Source of the DNA: Rattus norvegicus
Taxonomy: Eukaryota > Chordata > Mammalia > Rodentia > Muridae
NCBI RefSeq assembly: GCF_036323735.1
Contig: NC_086032.1
Span: 47,671,335 to 47,735,334 of the forward strand
Reading direction: 5' to 3'
Length of the DNA: 64,000 nucleotides
Part shown: one piece after another, positions 1 to 13,675 of the stretch
How positions within the stretch are numbered: position 1 is the stretch's first letter
How the letters are laid out: the number at the start of each line of letters is the position of its first letter
Made by a program: the position numbers and the translations under genes
Notes under the pieces: generated by a model
Databases searched by the model: none
The model's input: only the letters and a program-made list of their open reading frames with translations
What the model was told of the DNA's origin: nothing

Positions 1-404
1 GCTTGTATGAGTTTGCTTTTCAATATCGAGCAACATTTTAAGGAACGGAATCTAAGTATCATGGTGAATTTAGTAGGTTCCCAATAAGTTTCACCCGAAA
101 TAAGCTTGTTATTCAAGATAGAGCAATGTTTTACCGAACTGAGACACTGTTTCATTGTGAATTCAGTTAGATCCCGGTAGCCTGCTTTTGTAATATGTGT
201 ACTTTTAAAGATTTATAAAAATTTGTTGAGCCGAAAATGAGTAACATGGTGAATTCGGTTAGTTCCAAATAGGCCGCAGTAGTAATAAGTGGACTGTTCG
301 GGATATAGAAAAATTTAACGAATGGAATCAAAATTTCTAGGCGAATTCAGTGAGTTCCCAATGGGACATGCTTGTATGAGTTTGCTTTTCAATATCGAGC
401 AACA
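1..404. repeat. Array in progress at the left edge
   Basis: The window opens inside subrepeat S2 of a unit. S3 of this first unit carries GAATTTAGTAGG, followed by CAATAAGTTTCAC, variants seen again at about 1,173 and 3,392. The first full unit starts at 251. There is no transition to non-satellite DNA, so the true left end of the array lies outside the window. Confidence 0.9.
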
Positions 405-2622
405 TTTTAAGGAACGGAATCTAAGTAGCATGGTGAATTCAGTATGTTCCCAATAGGATTCGCATGTAATAAGCTTGTTATTCAATATAGAGCAAAGTTT
501 TAACGATCTGAGACACTGTTTCGTTGTGAATTCAGTTAGTTCCCAGTAGCCTGCTCTTGTAATATGTGTACTTTTAAAGATTTATAAAAATTTGGTGAGC
601 CGAATCTGAGTAACATGGTGAATTCGGTTAGTTCCCAATAGGCCGCAGTAGTAATAAGTGGACTGTTCGGGATATAGAAAAATTTTCACGAATGGAATCA
701 AAATTTCTAGGCGAATTCAGTGAGTTCCCAATGGGACATGCTTGTATGAGTTTGCTTTTGAATATCCAGCAACATTTTAAGGAACGGAATCTTAGTATCA
801 TGGTGAATTGAGTAGGTTCCCACTAGGATTCGCTTGTAATAAGCTTGTTATTCAAGATAGAGCAACGATTTAACCAACTGAGACATGTTTCTTTGTGAAT
901 TCAGTTAGTTCCGGGTAGCCTGCTCTTGTAATATGTGTATTTTTAAAGATTTATAAAAATTTGGTGAGCCGATTCTGAGTAACATGGTTAATTCGGTTAG
1001 TTCCCAAAAGGCCGCAGTAGTAATAAGTGGACTGTTCGGGATATAGAAAAATTTTCACGAATGCAATTAAAATTTGAAGGCGAATTCAGTGAGTTCCCAT
1101 TGGGACATGCTTGTATTTGTTTGCTTTTCAATATGGAGCAACATTTTTAGGAACGGAATCTAAGTATCATGGTGAATTTAGTAGGTTCCCAATAAGTTTC
1201 ACATGAAATAAGCTTGTTATTCAAGATAGAGCAATGTTTTACCGAAATGAGACACTGTTTCGTTGTGAATTCAGTTAGTTCCCAGTAGCCTGCTCTTGTA
1301 ATATGTGTACTTTTAAAGATTTATAAAAATTTGGTGAGCCGAATCTGAGTAACATGGTGAATTCGGTTAGTTCCCAATAGGCCGCAGTAGTAATAAGTGG
1401 ACTGTTCGGGATATAGAAAAATGTTCACGAATGGAATCAAAATTTTTAGGTGAATTCAGTAAGTTCCCAATGGGACATGCTCGTATGAGTTTGCTTTTCA
1501 ATACTGAGCAATATTTTAAGGAACGGAATCGAAGTATCATGTTGAATTCACTAGGTTCTCAATAGGATTCTCATGAAATAAGCCTGTTATTCAAGATAGA
1601 GCAACGTTTAAACGAACTGAGACACTGTTTCTTTGTGAATTCAGTTAGTTCCGTGTAGCCTGCTCTTGTAATATGTGTACTTTTAAAGATTTATAAAAAT
1701 TTGGTGAGCCGAATCTGAGTAACATGGTGAATTCGGTTAGTTCCCAATAGGCCGCAGTAGTAATAAGTGGACTGTTCGGTATATAGAAAAATTTTCACGA
1801 ATGGAATTAAAATTTCAGGCGAATTCAGTGAGTACACATTGGGACATGCTTTTATGTGTTTGCTTTTCAATATGGAGCAACATTTTAAGGAACGGAATCT
1901 AAGTATCAGGGTGAATTGAGTAGGTTCCCAATAGGTTTCGCATGAAATAAGCTTGTTATTCAAGATATAGCAATGTTTTAAGGAACTGAGACACTGTTTC
2001 GTTCTGAATTCAGTTAGTTCCCGGTAGCCTGCTCTTGTAATATGTGTACTTTTAAAGATTTATAAAAATTTGGTGAGACGATTCTGAGTAACATGGTGAA
2101 TTCGGTTAGTTCCCAATAGGTCGCAATAGTAATAAGTGGACTGTTCGGGATATAGAAAAATTTTCACGAATGGGATCAAAATTTCTAGGCGAATTCAGTG
2201 AGTTCCCATTGTGACATGCTTGTATGAGTTTGCTTTTCAATATCGAGCAACATTTTAAGGAACAGAATCTAAGTATCATGGTGAATTCAGTAGGTTCCCA
2301 ATAGGATTCGCATGAAATAAGCTTGTTATTCAACATAGAGCAACGTTTAAACGAACTGAGACACTGTTTCTTTGTGAATTCAGTTAGTTCCTAGTAGCCT
2401 GCTCTTGTAATAAGTGTACTTTTAAAGATTTATAAAAATTTGGTGAGCCGAATCTGAGTAATATGGTGAAATCGATTAGTTCCCAATAAGCCGCAGTAGT
2501 AATAAGTGGACTGTTCGGGATATAGAAAAATTTTCACGAATGGAATCAAAATTTCTAGGCGAATTCAGTGAATTCCCAATGGGACATGCTTGTATGAGTT
2601 TGCTTTTCAATATCGATAAACA
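405..2622. repeat. Six-unit block, copy 1
   Basis: Six units share private variants with the next block at an offset of 2,218 bp. Examples are AAGTAGCATGG at 423 and 2,641, TTTTGAATATCCAGCAAC near 757 and 2,975, and the mutated unit start TAATTCGG at 989 and 3,207. The copies lie directly next to each other, so this is a tandem duplication. Edges are accurate only to some tens of bases because the flanking units are themselves similar. Confidence 0.85.
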
Positions 2623-5600
2623 TTTTAAGGAACGGAATCTAAGTAGCATGGTGAATTCAGTATGTTCCCAATAGGATTCGCATGTAATAAGCTTGTTATT
2701 CAATATAGAGCAAAGTTTTAACGATCTGAGACACTGTTTCGTTGTGAATTCAGTTAGTTCCCAGTAGCCTGCTCTTGTAATATGTGTACTTTTAAAGATT
2801 TATAAAAATTTGGTGAGCCGAATCTGAGTAACATGGTGAATTCGGTTAGTTCCCAATAGGCCGCAGTAGTAATAAGTGGACTGTTCGGGATATAGAAAAA
2901 TTTTCACGAATGGAATCAAAATTTCTAGGCGAATTCAGTGAGTTCCCAATGGGACATGCTTGTATGAGTTTGCTTTTGAATATCCAGCAACATTTTAAGG
3001 TACGGAATCTTAGTATCATGGTGAATTGAGTAGGTTCCCACTAGGATTCGCTTGTAATAAGCTTGTTATTCAAGATAGAGCAACGATTTAACCAACTGAG
3101 ACATGTTTCTTTGTGAATTCAGTTAGTTCCGGGTAGCCTGCTCTTGTAATATGTGTATTTTTAAAGATTTATAAAAATTTGGTGAGCCGATTCTGAGTAA
3201 CATGGTTAATTCGGTTAGTTCCCAAAAGGCCGCAGTAGTAATAAGTGGACTGTTCGGGATATAGAAAAATTTTCACGAATGCAATTAAAATTTGAAGGCG
3301 AATTCAGTGAGTTCCCATTGGGACATGCTTGTATGTGTTTGCTTTTCAATATGGAGCAACATTTTAAGGAACGGAATCTAAGTATCATGGTGAATTTAGT
3401 AGGTTCCCAATAAGTTTCACATGAAATAAGCTTGTTATTCAAGATAGAGCAATGTTTTACCGAAATGAGACACTGTTTCGTTGTGAATTCAGTTAGTTCC
3501 CAGTAGCCTGCTCTTGTAATATGTGTACTTTTAAAGATTTATAAAAATTTGGTGAGCCGAATCTGAGTAACATGGTGAATTCGGTTAGTTCCCAATAGGC
3601 CGCAGTAGTAATAAGTGGACTGTTCGGGATATAGAAAAATGTTCACGAATGGAATCAAAATTTTTAGGTGAATTCAGTAAGTTCCCAATGGGACATGCTC
3701 GTATGAGTTTGCTTTTCAATACTGAGCAATATTTTAAGGAACGGAATCGAAGTATCATGTTGAATTCACTAGGTTCTCAATAGGATTCTCATGAAATAAG
3801 CCTGTTATTCAAGATAGAGCAACGTTTAAACGAACTGAGACACTGTTTCTTTGTGAATTCAGTTAGTTCCGTGTAGCCTGCTCTTGTAATATGTGTACTT
3901 TTAAAGATTTATAAAAATTTGGTGAGCCGAATCTGAGTAACATGGTGAATTCGGTTAGTTCCCAATAGGCCGCAGTAGTAATAAGTGGACTGTTCGGTAT
4001 ATAGAAAAATTTTCACGAATGGAATTAAAATTTCAGACGAATTCAGTGAGTACACATTGGGACATGCTTTTATGTGTTTGCTTTTCAATATGGAGCAACA
4101 TTTTAAGGAACGGAATCTAAGTATCAGGGTGAATTGAGTAGGTTCCCAATAGGTTTCGCATGAAATAAGCTTGTTATTCAAGATATAGCAATGTTTTAAG
4201 GAACTGAGACACTGTTTCGTTGTGAATTCAGTTAGTTCCCGGTAGCCTGCTCTTGTAATATGTGTACTTTTAAAGATTTATAAAAATTTGGTGAGACGAT
4301 TCTGAGTAACATGGTGAATTCGATTAGTTCCCAATAGGTCGCAATAGTAATAAGTGGACTGTTCGGGATATAGAAAAATTTTCACGAATGGGATCAAAAT
4401 TTCTAGGCGAATTCAGTGAGTTCCCATTGTGACATGCTTGTATGAGTTTGCTTTTCAATATCGAGCAACATTTTAAGGAACAGAATCTAAGTATCATGGT
4501 GAATTCAGTAGGTTCCCAATAGGATTCGCATGAAATAAGCTTGTTATTCAACATAGAGCAATGTTTAAACGAACTGAGACACTGTTTCTTTGTGAATTCA
4601 GTTAGTTCCTAGTAGCCTGCTCTTGTAATAAGTGTACTTTTAAAGATTTATAAAAATTTGGTGAGCCGAATCTGAGTAATATGGTGAATTCGATTAGTTC
4701 CCAATAAGCCGCAGTAGTAATAAGTGGACTGTTCGGGATATAGAAAAATTTTCACGAATGGAATCAAAATTTCTAGGCGAATTCAGTGAATTCCCAATGG
4801 GACATGCTTGTATGAGTTTGCTTTTCAATATCGAGCAACATTTTACGGAACGGAATCTAAGTATCATGATGAATTCAGTATGTTCCCAATAGGATTCGCA
4901 TATAATAAGCTTGTTATTCAATATAGAGCAAATATTTAACGATCTGAGACAGGGTTTCGTTGTGAATTCAGTTAGTTCCCAGTAGCCTGCTCTTGTAATA
5001 TGTGTACGTTTAAAGATTTATAAAAATTTGGTGAGACGAATCTGAGTAACATGGTGAATTCAGTTAGTTCCCAATAGGCCGCAGTAGTAATAAGTGGACT
5101 GTTCGGGATATAGAAAAATTTTCACGAATGGAATCAAAATTTCTAAGCGAATTCAGTGAGTTCCCAATGGGACATGCTTGTATGAGTTTGCTTTTCAATA
5201 TCGAGCAACATTTTAAGGAACGGAATCTAAGTATCATGGTGAATCGAGTAAGTTCCCAATAGGATTCGCATGAAATAAGCTTGTTATTCAAGATAGAGCA
5301 ATGTTTTAAGGAACTGAGAAACTGTTTCTTTGTGAATTCATTTAGTTCCTAGTAGCCTGCTCTTGTAATATGTGTACTTCTAAGATTTATAAAAACTGTG
5401 TGAGCCGAATCTGAGTAACATGGTGAATTCGGTTAGTTCCCAATAGGCCGCAGTAGTAATAAGTGGACTGTTCGGGATATTGAAAAATTTTCACGAATGG
5501 AATCAAAATTTCTAGGCTAATTCAGTTAGTTCCCAATGGGACATGCTTGTATGAGTTTGCTTTTCAATATCGAGTAACATTTTTAGGAACGGAATCTAAG

Positions 5601-8480
5601 TATCATGGTGATTGAGAGGTTCCCAATAGGATTCGCATGAAATAAGCTTGTTATTCAAGATAGAGCAACATTTAAACGAACTGAGACACTGTTTCTTTGT
5701 GAATTCAGTTAGTTCCTAGTAGCCTGCTCTTGTAATATGTGTACTTTTAAAGATTTATAAAAATTTGGTGAGCCGAATCTGAGTAACATGGTGAATTCGG
5801 TTAGTTCCCAATAGGCCGCAGTAGTAATAAGTGGACTGTTCGGGATATAGAAAAAATTTCACGAATGGAATCAAAATTTCTAGGCGAATTCAGTGAGTTC
5901 CCAATGGGACATGCTTGTATGAGTTTGCTATTCAATATCGAGCAACATTTTAAGAACGGAATCTAAGTATCATGGTGAATTCAGTATGTTCCCAGTAGGA
6001 TTCGCATGTAATAAGCTTGTTATTCAATATAGAGCAAAGTTTTAATGATTTGAGACACTGTTTCGTTGTGAATACAGTTAGTTCCCAGTAGCCTGCTCTT
6101 GTAATATGTGTACTTTTAAAGATTTATAAAAATTTGGTGAGCCGAATCTGAGTAACATTGTGAATTAGGTTAGTGCCCAATAGGCCGCAGTAGTAATAAG
6201 TGGACTGTTCGGGATATAGAAAAATTTTCACGAATGGAATCAAAATTTCAAGGCGAATTCAGTGAGTTCCCATTGGCACATGCTTGTATGAGTTTGCTTT
6301 TCAATATGGAGCAACATTTTTAGGAACGGAATCTAAGTATCATGGTGAATTCAGTAGGTTCCCAATAGGATTCGCGTGTAATAAGCTTGTTATTCAAGAT
6401 AGAGCTACGTTTAAACGAACTGAGACACTGTTTCTTTGTGAATTCAGTTAGTTCCCAGTACCCTGCTCTTGTAATATGTGTACTTTTAAAGATTTATAAA
6501 AATTTGGTGAGCCGAATCTGAGTAACATGGTGAATTCAGTTAGTTCCCAATAGGCCGCAGTAGTAATAAGTGGACTGTTCGGGATATAGAAAAATTTTCA
6601 CGAATGGAATCAAAATTTCTAGGCGAATTCAGTGAGTTCCCAAAGGGACATACTTGTATGAGATTGCTTTTCAATATCGAGCTACATTTTAAGGAACGGA
6701 ATCTAATATCATGGTGAATTCAGTAGGTTCCCAATAGGATTCGCGTGTAATAAGCTTGTTATTCAAGATAGTGCAACGTCTTAACGAACTGAGACACTGT
6801 TTCTTTGTAAATTCAGTTAGTTCCGGGTAGCCTGCTCTTGTAATATGTGTACTTTTAAAGATTTATAAAAATTTGGTGAGCCGAATCTGAGTAACATGGT
6901 GAATTCGGTTAGTGCCCAATAGGCCGCAGTAGTAATAAGTGGACTGTTCGGGATATAGAAAAATTTTCACGAATGGAATCAAAATTTCTACGCGAATTCA
7001 GTGAGTTCCCAATGGGACATGCTTGTATGAGTTTGCTTTTCAATATCGAGCAACATTTTAAGGAACGGAATCTAAGTATCATGGTGAATTGAGTAGGTTC
7101 CCAATAGGATTCGCATGAAATAAGCTTATTATTCAAGATAGAGCAAAGTTTAAACGAACTGAGACACTGTTTCTTTGTGAATTCAGTTAGGTCCTAGTAG
7201 CCTCCTCTTGTAATATGTGTACTTTTACAGATTTATAAAAATTTGGTGAGCCGAATCTGAGTAACATTGTCTATTCGGTTAGTTCCAAATAGGCCGCAGT
7301 TGTAATAAGTGGACTGTTCGGGATATAGAAAAATTTTCACGAACGGAATCAAAATTTCTAGGCGAATTCAGTGAGTTCCCAATGGGACATGCTTGTATGA
7401 GTTTGCTATTCAATATCGAGCAACATTTTAAGGAACGGAATCTAAGTATCATGGTGAATTCAGTATGTTCCCAATAGGTTCGCATGTAATAAGCTTGTTA
7501 TTCAATAAAGAGCAAAGTTTTAACGATCTGAGGCACTGTTTCGATGTGAATTCAGTTAGTTCCCAGTAGCCTGCTCTTGTAATATGTGTACTTTTAAAGA
7601 TTTATAAAAATTTGGTGAACCGAATCTGAGTAACATGGTGAATTCGGTTAGTTCCCAATAGGCCGCAGTAGTAATAAGTGGACTGTTCGTGATATAGAAA
7701 AATTTTCACGAATGGATTCAAAATTTCAAGGCGAATTCAGTGAATTCCGATTGGGAAATGCTTGTATGTGTTTGCTTTTCAATATGGAGCAACATTTGAA
7801 GGAACGGAATCTAAGTATCATGGTGAATTGAGTAGGTTCCCAATAGGTTTCGCATGAAATAAGCTTGTTATTCAAGATAGAGCAACGTTTTAACGAACTG
7901 AGACACTGTTTCGTTCTGAATTCAGTTAGTTCCCGGTAGCCTGCTCTTGTAATATGTGTACTTTTAAAGATTTATAAAAATTTGGTGAGCCGATTCTGAG
8001 TAACATGGTGAATTCGGTTAGTTCCCAATAGGCCGCAGTAGTAATCAGTGGACTGTTCGGGATATAGAAAAATTTTCACGAATGGAATCAAAATTTCTAG
8101 GCGAATTCAGTGAGTTCCCAATGGGACATGCTTGTGTGAGTTTGCTTTTCAATATCGAGCAACATTTTAAGGAACGGAATCTAAGTAAAATGGTGAATTC
8201 AGTTGGTTCCCAATAGGATTCGCATGAAATAAGCTTGTTATTCAAGATAGAGCAACGTTTAAACGAACTGAGACACTGTTTCTTTGTGAATTCAGTTAGT
8301 TCCTAAGAGCCTGCTCTTGTAATATGTGTACTTTTAAAGATTTACAAAAATTTGGTGAGCCGACTCTGAGTAACATGTTGAATTCGGTTAGTTCCCAAAA
8401 GGCCGCAGTAGTATTAAGTGGACTGTTCGGGATATAGAAAAATTTTCACGAATGGAATCAAAATTTCAAGGCGAATTCAG
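2330..8480. repeat. Large duplication (29 units), copy 1
   Basis: About 6.15 kb matches 13,048-19,200 with an offset of 10,718 bp (10,717 after a 1-bp indel). Private markers occur in both copies: CAACATAGAGC near 2,331 and 13,049, the TACTTCTAAGATT deletion near 5,386 and 16,103, ATCTAATATC near 6,702 and 17,420, and CATGTTGAATTC at about 8,376 and 19,093. The left edge is bracketed by the unit at 2,098, whose first subrepeat differs from its counterpart. Confidence 0.85.
2623..4836. repeat. Six-unit block, copy 2
   Basis: This repeats the preceding block at 2,218 bp. Similarity stops near 4,834, where copy 1 has GATAAAC and copy 2 has GAGCAAC. Most of this block is also present a third time at +10,718 bp as part of the large duplication, where TTTTGAATATCCAGC recurs near 13,692. 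Confidence 0.85.
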
Positions 8481-8487
8481 TGAGTTC
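4837..8487. repeat. Irregular older satellite units
   Basis: About ten units do not follow the A-G order and differ more from each other than units elsewhere. Several carry small indels: TACTTCTAAGATT near 5,386, GGTGATTGAGAGG near 5,607, TTTTAAGAACGG near 5,949 and ATCTAATATC near 6,702. Such private lesions suggest little recent homogenisation. The entire block recurs at +10,717 or +10,718 bp. Confidence 0.85.
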
Positions 8488-11080
8488 CCAATGGGACATG
8501 CTTGTATGAGTTTGCTATTCAATATCGAGCAACATTTTAAGGAATGGAATCTAAGTATCATGGTGAATTCAGTAGGTTCCCAATAGGATTCGCATGAAAT
8601 AAGCTTGTTATTCAAGAAAGAGCAACGTTTAAACGAACTGAGACACTGTTTCTTTGTGAATTCAGTTAGTTCCTAGTAGCCTGCTCTTGTAATATGTGTA
8701 CATTTAAAGATTTATAAAAATTTGGTGAGCCGAATCTGAGTAACATGGTGAATTCGGTTAGTTCCCAATAGGCCGCAGTAGTAATAAGTGGACTGTTCGG
8801 GATATAGAAAAATTTTCACGAATGGAATCAAAATTTCTAGGCGAATTCAGTGAGTTGCCAATGGGACATGCTTGTATGAGTTTGCTTTTCAATACTGAGC
8901 AACATTTTAAGTAACGGAATCTAAGTATCATGGTGAATTCAGTAGGATCCCAATAGGATTCGCATGTAATAAGCTTGTTATTCAAGATAGTGCAACGTTT
9001 AAACGAACTGAGACACTGTTTCTTTGTGAATTCAGTTAGTTCCGGGTAGCCTGCTCTTGTAATATGTGTACTTTTAAAGATTTATAAAAATTTGGTGAGC
9101 CGAATCTGAGTAACATGGTGAATTCGGTTAGTGCCCAATAGGCCGCAGTAGTAATAAGTGGACTGTTCGGGATATAGAAAAATTTTCACGAATGGAATCA
9201 AAATTTCTAGGCGAATTCAGTGAGTTCCCAATGGGACATGCTTGTATGAGTTTGCTTTTCAATATCGAGCAACATTTTAAGGAACGGAGTCTAAGTATCA
9301 TGGTGAATTAGTATGTTCCCAATAGGATTCGCATGAAATAAGCTTGTTATTCAAGATAGAGCAACGTTTAAACGAACTGAGACACTGTTTCTTTGTGAAT
9401 TCAGTAAGTTCCTAGTAGCCTGCTCTTGTAATATGTGTACTTTTAAAGATTTATAAAAATTTGGTGAGCCGAATCTGAGTAACATGGTCTATTCGGTGAG
9501 TTCCCAATAGGCCGCAGTTGTAATAAGTGGACTGTTCGGGATATAGAAAAATTTTCACGAACGGAATCAAAATTTCTAGGCGAATTCAGTGAGTTCCCAA
9601 TGGGACATGCTTGTATGAGTTTGCTATTCAATATCGAGCAACATTTTAAGGAACGGAATCTAAGTATCATGGTGAATTCAGTATGTTCCCAATAGGTTCG
9701 CATGTAATAAGAATGTTATTCAATATAGAGCAAAGTTTTAACGATCTGAGACACTGTTTCGTTGTGAATTCAGTTAGTTCCCAGTAGCCTGCTCTTGTAA
9801 TATGTGTACTTTTAAAGATTTATTAAAATTTGGTGACCCGAATCTGAGTAACATGGTGAATTCGGTTAGTTCCCAATAGGCCGCAGTAGTAATAAGTGGA
9901 CTGTTCGGGATATAGAAAAATTTTCACGAATGGAATCAAAATTTCTAGGCGAATTCAGTGAGTTCCCAATGGGACATGCTTGTATGAGTTTGCTTTTCAA
10001 TATCGAGCAACATTTTAAGGAACGGAATCTAATTATCATGGTGAATTCAGTTGGTGCCCAATAAGTTTCGCATGAAATAAGCTTGTTATTCAAGATAGAG
10101 CAATGTTTTAACGAACTGAGACACTGTTTCGTTGTGAACTCAGTTAGTTCCCGGTAGCCTGCTCTTGTAATATGTGTACTTTTAAAGATTTATAAAAATT
10201 TGGTGAGCCGAATCTGAGTAACATTGTGAATTCGGTTAGTTCCCAATAGGCCGCAGTAGTAATAAGTGGACTGTTCGGGATATAGAAAAATTTTTACGAA
10301 TGGGATCAAAATTTCTAGGCGAATTCAGTGAGTTCCCATTGTGACATGCTTGTATGAGTTTGCTTTTCAATATCGAGCAACATTTTAAGGAACAGAATCT
10401 AAGTATCATGGTGAATTCAGTAGGTTCCCAATAGGATTCGCATGAAATAAGCTTGTTATTCAAGATAGAGCAACGTTTAAACGAACTGAGACACTGTTTC
10501 TTTGTGAATTCAGTTAGTTCCTAGTAGCCTGCTCTTGTAATAAGTGTACTTTTAAAGATTTATAAAAATTTGGTGAGCCGAATCTGAGTAATATGGTGAA
10601 TTCGATTAGTTCCCAATAAGCCGCAGTAGTAATAAGTGGACTGTTCGGGATATAGAAAAATTTTCACGAATGGAATCAAAATTTCTAGGCGAATTCAGTG
10701 AATTCCCAATGGGACATGCTTGTATGAGTTTGCTTTTCAATATCGATAAACATTTTAAGGAACGGAATCTAAGTAGCATGGTGAATTCAGTATGTTCCCA
10801 ATAGGATTCGCATGTAATAAGCTTGTTATTCAATATAGAGCAAAGTTTTAACGATCTGAGACACTGTTTCGTTGTGAATTCAGTTAGTTCCCAGTAGCCT
10901 GCTCTTGTAATATGTGTACTTTTAAAGATTTATAAAAATTTGGTGAGCCGAATCTGAGTAACATGGTGAATTCGGTTAGTTCCCAATAGGCCGCAGTAGT
11001 AATAAGTGGACTGTTCGGGATATAGAAAAATTTTCACGAATGGAATCAAAATTTCTAGGCGAATTCAGTGAGTTCCCAAT
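8488..11080. repeat. Older seven-unit HOR, copy 1 (A', D', E, F, G, H, I)
   Basis: Seven units repeat in the next block with an offset of 2,588 bp. The order is A' (GGAATGG and AAGAAAGAGC), D' (GTTGCCAATGG, CAATACTGAGC, AGGATCCC), E (GGAGTCTAAG), F (GGTCTATTCGGTGAG), G (GTTGGTGCCCAATAAG), H (CCATTGTGACATG, ATGGGATC) and I (GATAAACATT, AAGTAGCATGG). D' to G are clear relatives of D to G in the right part of the window. H and I are absent there. This looks like an earlier form of the main seven-unit repeat. Confidence 0.85.
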
Positions 11081-13675
11081 GGGACATGCTTGTATGAGTT
11101 TGCTATTCAATATCGAGCAACATTTTAAGGAATGGAATCTAAGTATCACGGTGAATTCAGTAGGTTCCCAATAGGATTCGCATGAAATAAGCTTGTTATT
11201 CAAGAAAGAGCAACGTTTAAACGAACTGAGACACTGTTTCTTTGTGAATTCAGTTAGTTCCTAGTAGCCTGCTCTTGTAATATGTGTACATTTAAAGATT
11301 TATAAAAATTTGGTGAGCCGAATCTGAGTAACATGGTGAATTCGGTTAGTTCCCAATAGGCCGCAGTAGTAATAAGTGGACTGTTCGGGATATAGAAAAA
11401 TTTTCACGAATGGAATCAAAATTTCTAGGCGAATTCAGTGAGTTGCCAATGGGACATGCTTGTATGAGTTTGCTTTTCAATACTGAGCAACATTTTAAGT
11501 AACGGAATCTAAGTATCATGGTGAATTCAGTAGGATCCCAATAGGATTCGCATGTAATAAGCTTGTTATTCAAGATAGTGCAACGTTTAAACGAACTGAG
11601 ACACTGTTTCTTTGTGAATTCAGTTAGTTCCGGGTAGCCTGCTCTTGTAATATGTGTACTTTTAAAGATTTATAAAAATTTGGTGAGCCGAATCTGAGTA
11701 ACATGGTGAATTCGGTTAGTGCCCAATAGGCCGCAGTAGTAATAAGTGGACTGTTCGGGATATAGAAAAATTTTCACGAATGGAATCAAAATTTCGAGGC
11801 GAATTCAGTGAGTTCCCAATGGGACATGCTTGTATGAGTTTGCTTTTCAATATCGAGCAACATTTTAAGGAACGTAGTCTAAGTATCATGGTGAATTAGT
11901 ATGTTCCCAATAGGATTCGCATGAAATAAGCTTGTTATTCAAGATAGAGCAACGTTTAAACGAACTGAGACACTGTTTCTTTGTGAATTCAGTAAGTTCC
12001 TAGTAGCCTGCTCTTGTAATATGTGTACTTTTAAAGATTTATAAAAATTTGGTGAGCCGAATCTGAGTAACATGGTCTATTCGGTGAGTTCCCAATAGGC
12101 CGCAGTTGTAATAAGTGGACTGTTCGGGATATAGAAAAATTTTCACGAACGGAATCAAAATTTCTAGGCGAATTCAGTGAGTTCCCAATGGGACATGCTT
12201 GTATGAGTTTGCTATTCAATATCGAGCAACATTTTAAGGAACGGAATCTAAGTATCATGGTGAATTCAGTATGTTCCCAATAGGTTCGCATGTAATAAGA
12301 ATGTTATTCAATATAGAGCAAAGTTTTAACGATCTGAGACACTGTTTCGTTGTGAATTCAGTTAGTTCCCAGTAGCCTGCTCTTGTAATATGTGTACTTT
12401 TAAAGATTTATTAAAATTTGGTGACCCGAATCTGAGTAACATGGTGAATTCGGTTAGTTCCCAATAGGCCGCAGTAGTAATAAGTGGACTGTTCGGGATA
12501 TAGAAAAATTTTCACGAATGGAATCAAAATTTCTAGGCGAATTCAGTGAGTTCCCAATGGGACATGCTTGTATGAGTTTGCTTTTCAATATCGAGCAACA
12601 TTTTAAGGAACGGAATCTAATTATCATGGTGAATTCAGTTGGTGCCCAATAAGTTTCGCATGAAATAAGCTTGTTATTCAAGATAGAGCAATGTTTTAAC
12701 GAACTGAGACACTGTTTCGTTGTGAACTCAGTTAGTTCCCGGTAGCCTGCTCTTGTAATATGTGTACTTTTAAAGATTTATAAAAATTTGGTGAGCCGAA
12801 TCTGAGTAACATTGTGAATTCGGTTAGTTCCCAATAGGCCGCAGTAGTAATAAGTGGACTGTTCGGGATATAGAAAAATTTTCACGAATGGGATCAAAAT
12901 TTCTAGGCGAATTCAGTGAGTTCCCATTGTGACATGCTTGTATGAGTTTGCTTTTCAATATCGAGCAACATTTTAAGGAACAGAATCTAAGTATCATGGT
13001 GAATTCAGTAGGTTCCCAATAGGATTCGCATGAAATAAGCTTGTTATTCAACATAGAGCAACGTTTAAACGAACTGAGACACTGTTTCTTTGTGAATTCA
13101 GTTAGTTCCTAGTAGCCTGCTCTTGTAATAAGTGTACTTTTAAAGATTTATAAAAATTTGGTGAGCCGAATCTGAGTAATATGGTGAATTCGATTAGTTC
13201 CCAATAAGCCGCAGTAGTAATAAGTGGACTGTTCGGGATATAGAAAAATTTTCACGAATGGAATCAAAATTTCTAGGCGAATTCAATGAATTCCCAATGG
13301 GACATGCTTGTATGAGTTTGCTTTTCAATATCGATAAACATTTTAAGGAACGGAATCTAAGTAGCATGGTGAATTCAGTATGTTCCCAATAGGATTCGCA
13401 TGTAATAAGCTTGTTATTCAATATAGAGCAAAGTTTTAACGATCTGAGACACTGTTTCGTTGTGAATTCAGTTAGTTCCCAGTAGCCTGCTCTTGTAATA
13501 TGTGTACTTTTAAAGATTTATAAAAATTTGGTGAGCCGAATCTGAGTAACATGGTGAATTCGGTTAGTTCCCAATAGGCCGCAGTAGTAATAAGTGGACT
13601 GTTCGGGATATAGAAAAATTTTCACGAATGGAATCAAAATTTCTAGGCGAATTCAGTGAGTTCCCAATGGGACAT
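11081..13675. repeat. Older seven-unit HOR, copy 2
   Basis: Directly adjacent copy of the preceding block, offset 2,588 bp. It differs by scattered single bases, for example TTTCGAGG near 11,793 and AACGTAGTC near 11,872. The match ends near 13,690, where the unit starting at 13,556 switches to the TTTTGAATATCC type of the large duplication. Confidence 0.85.
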
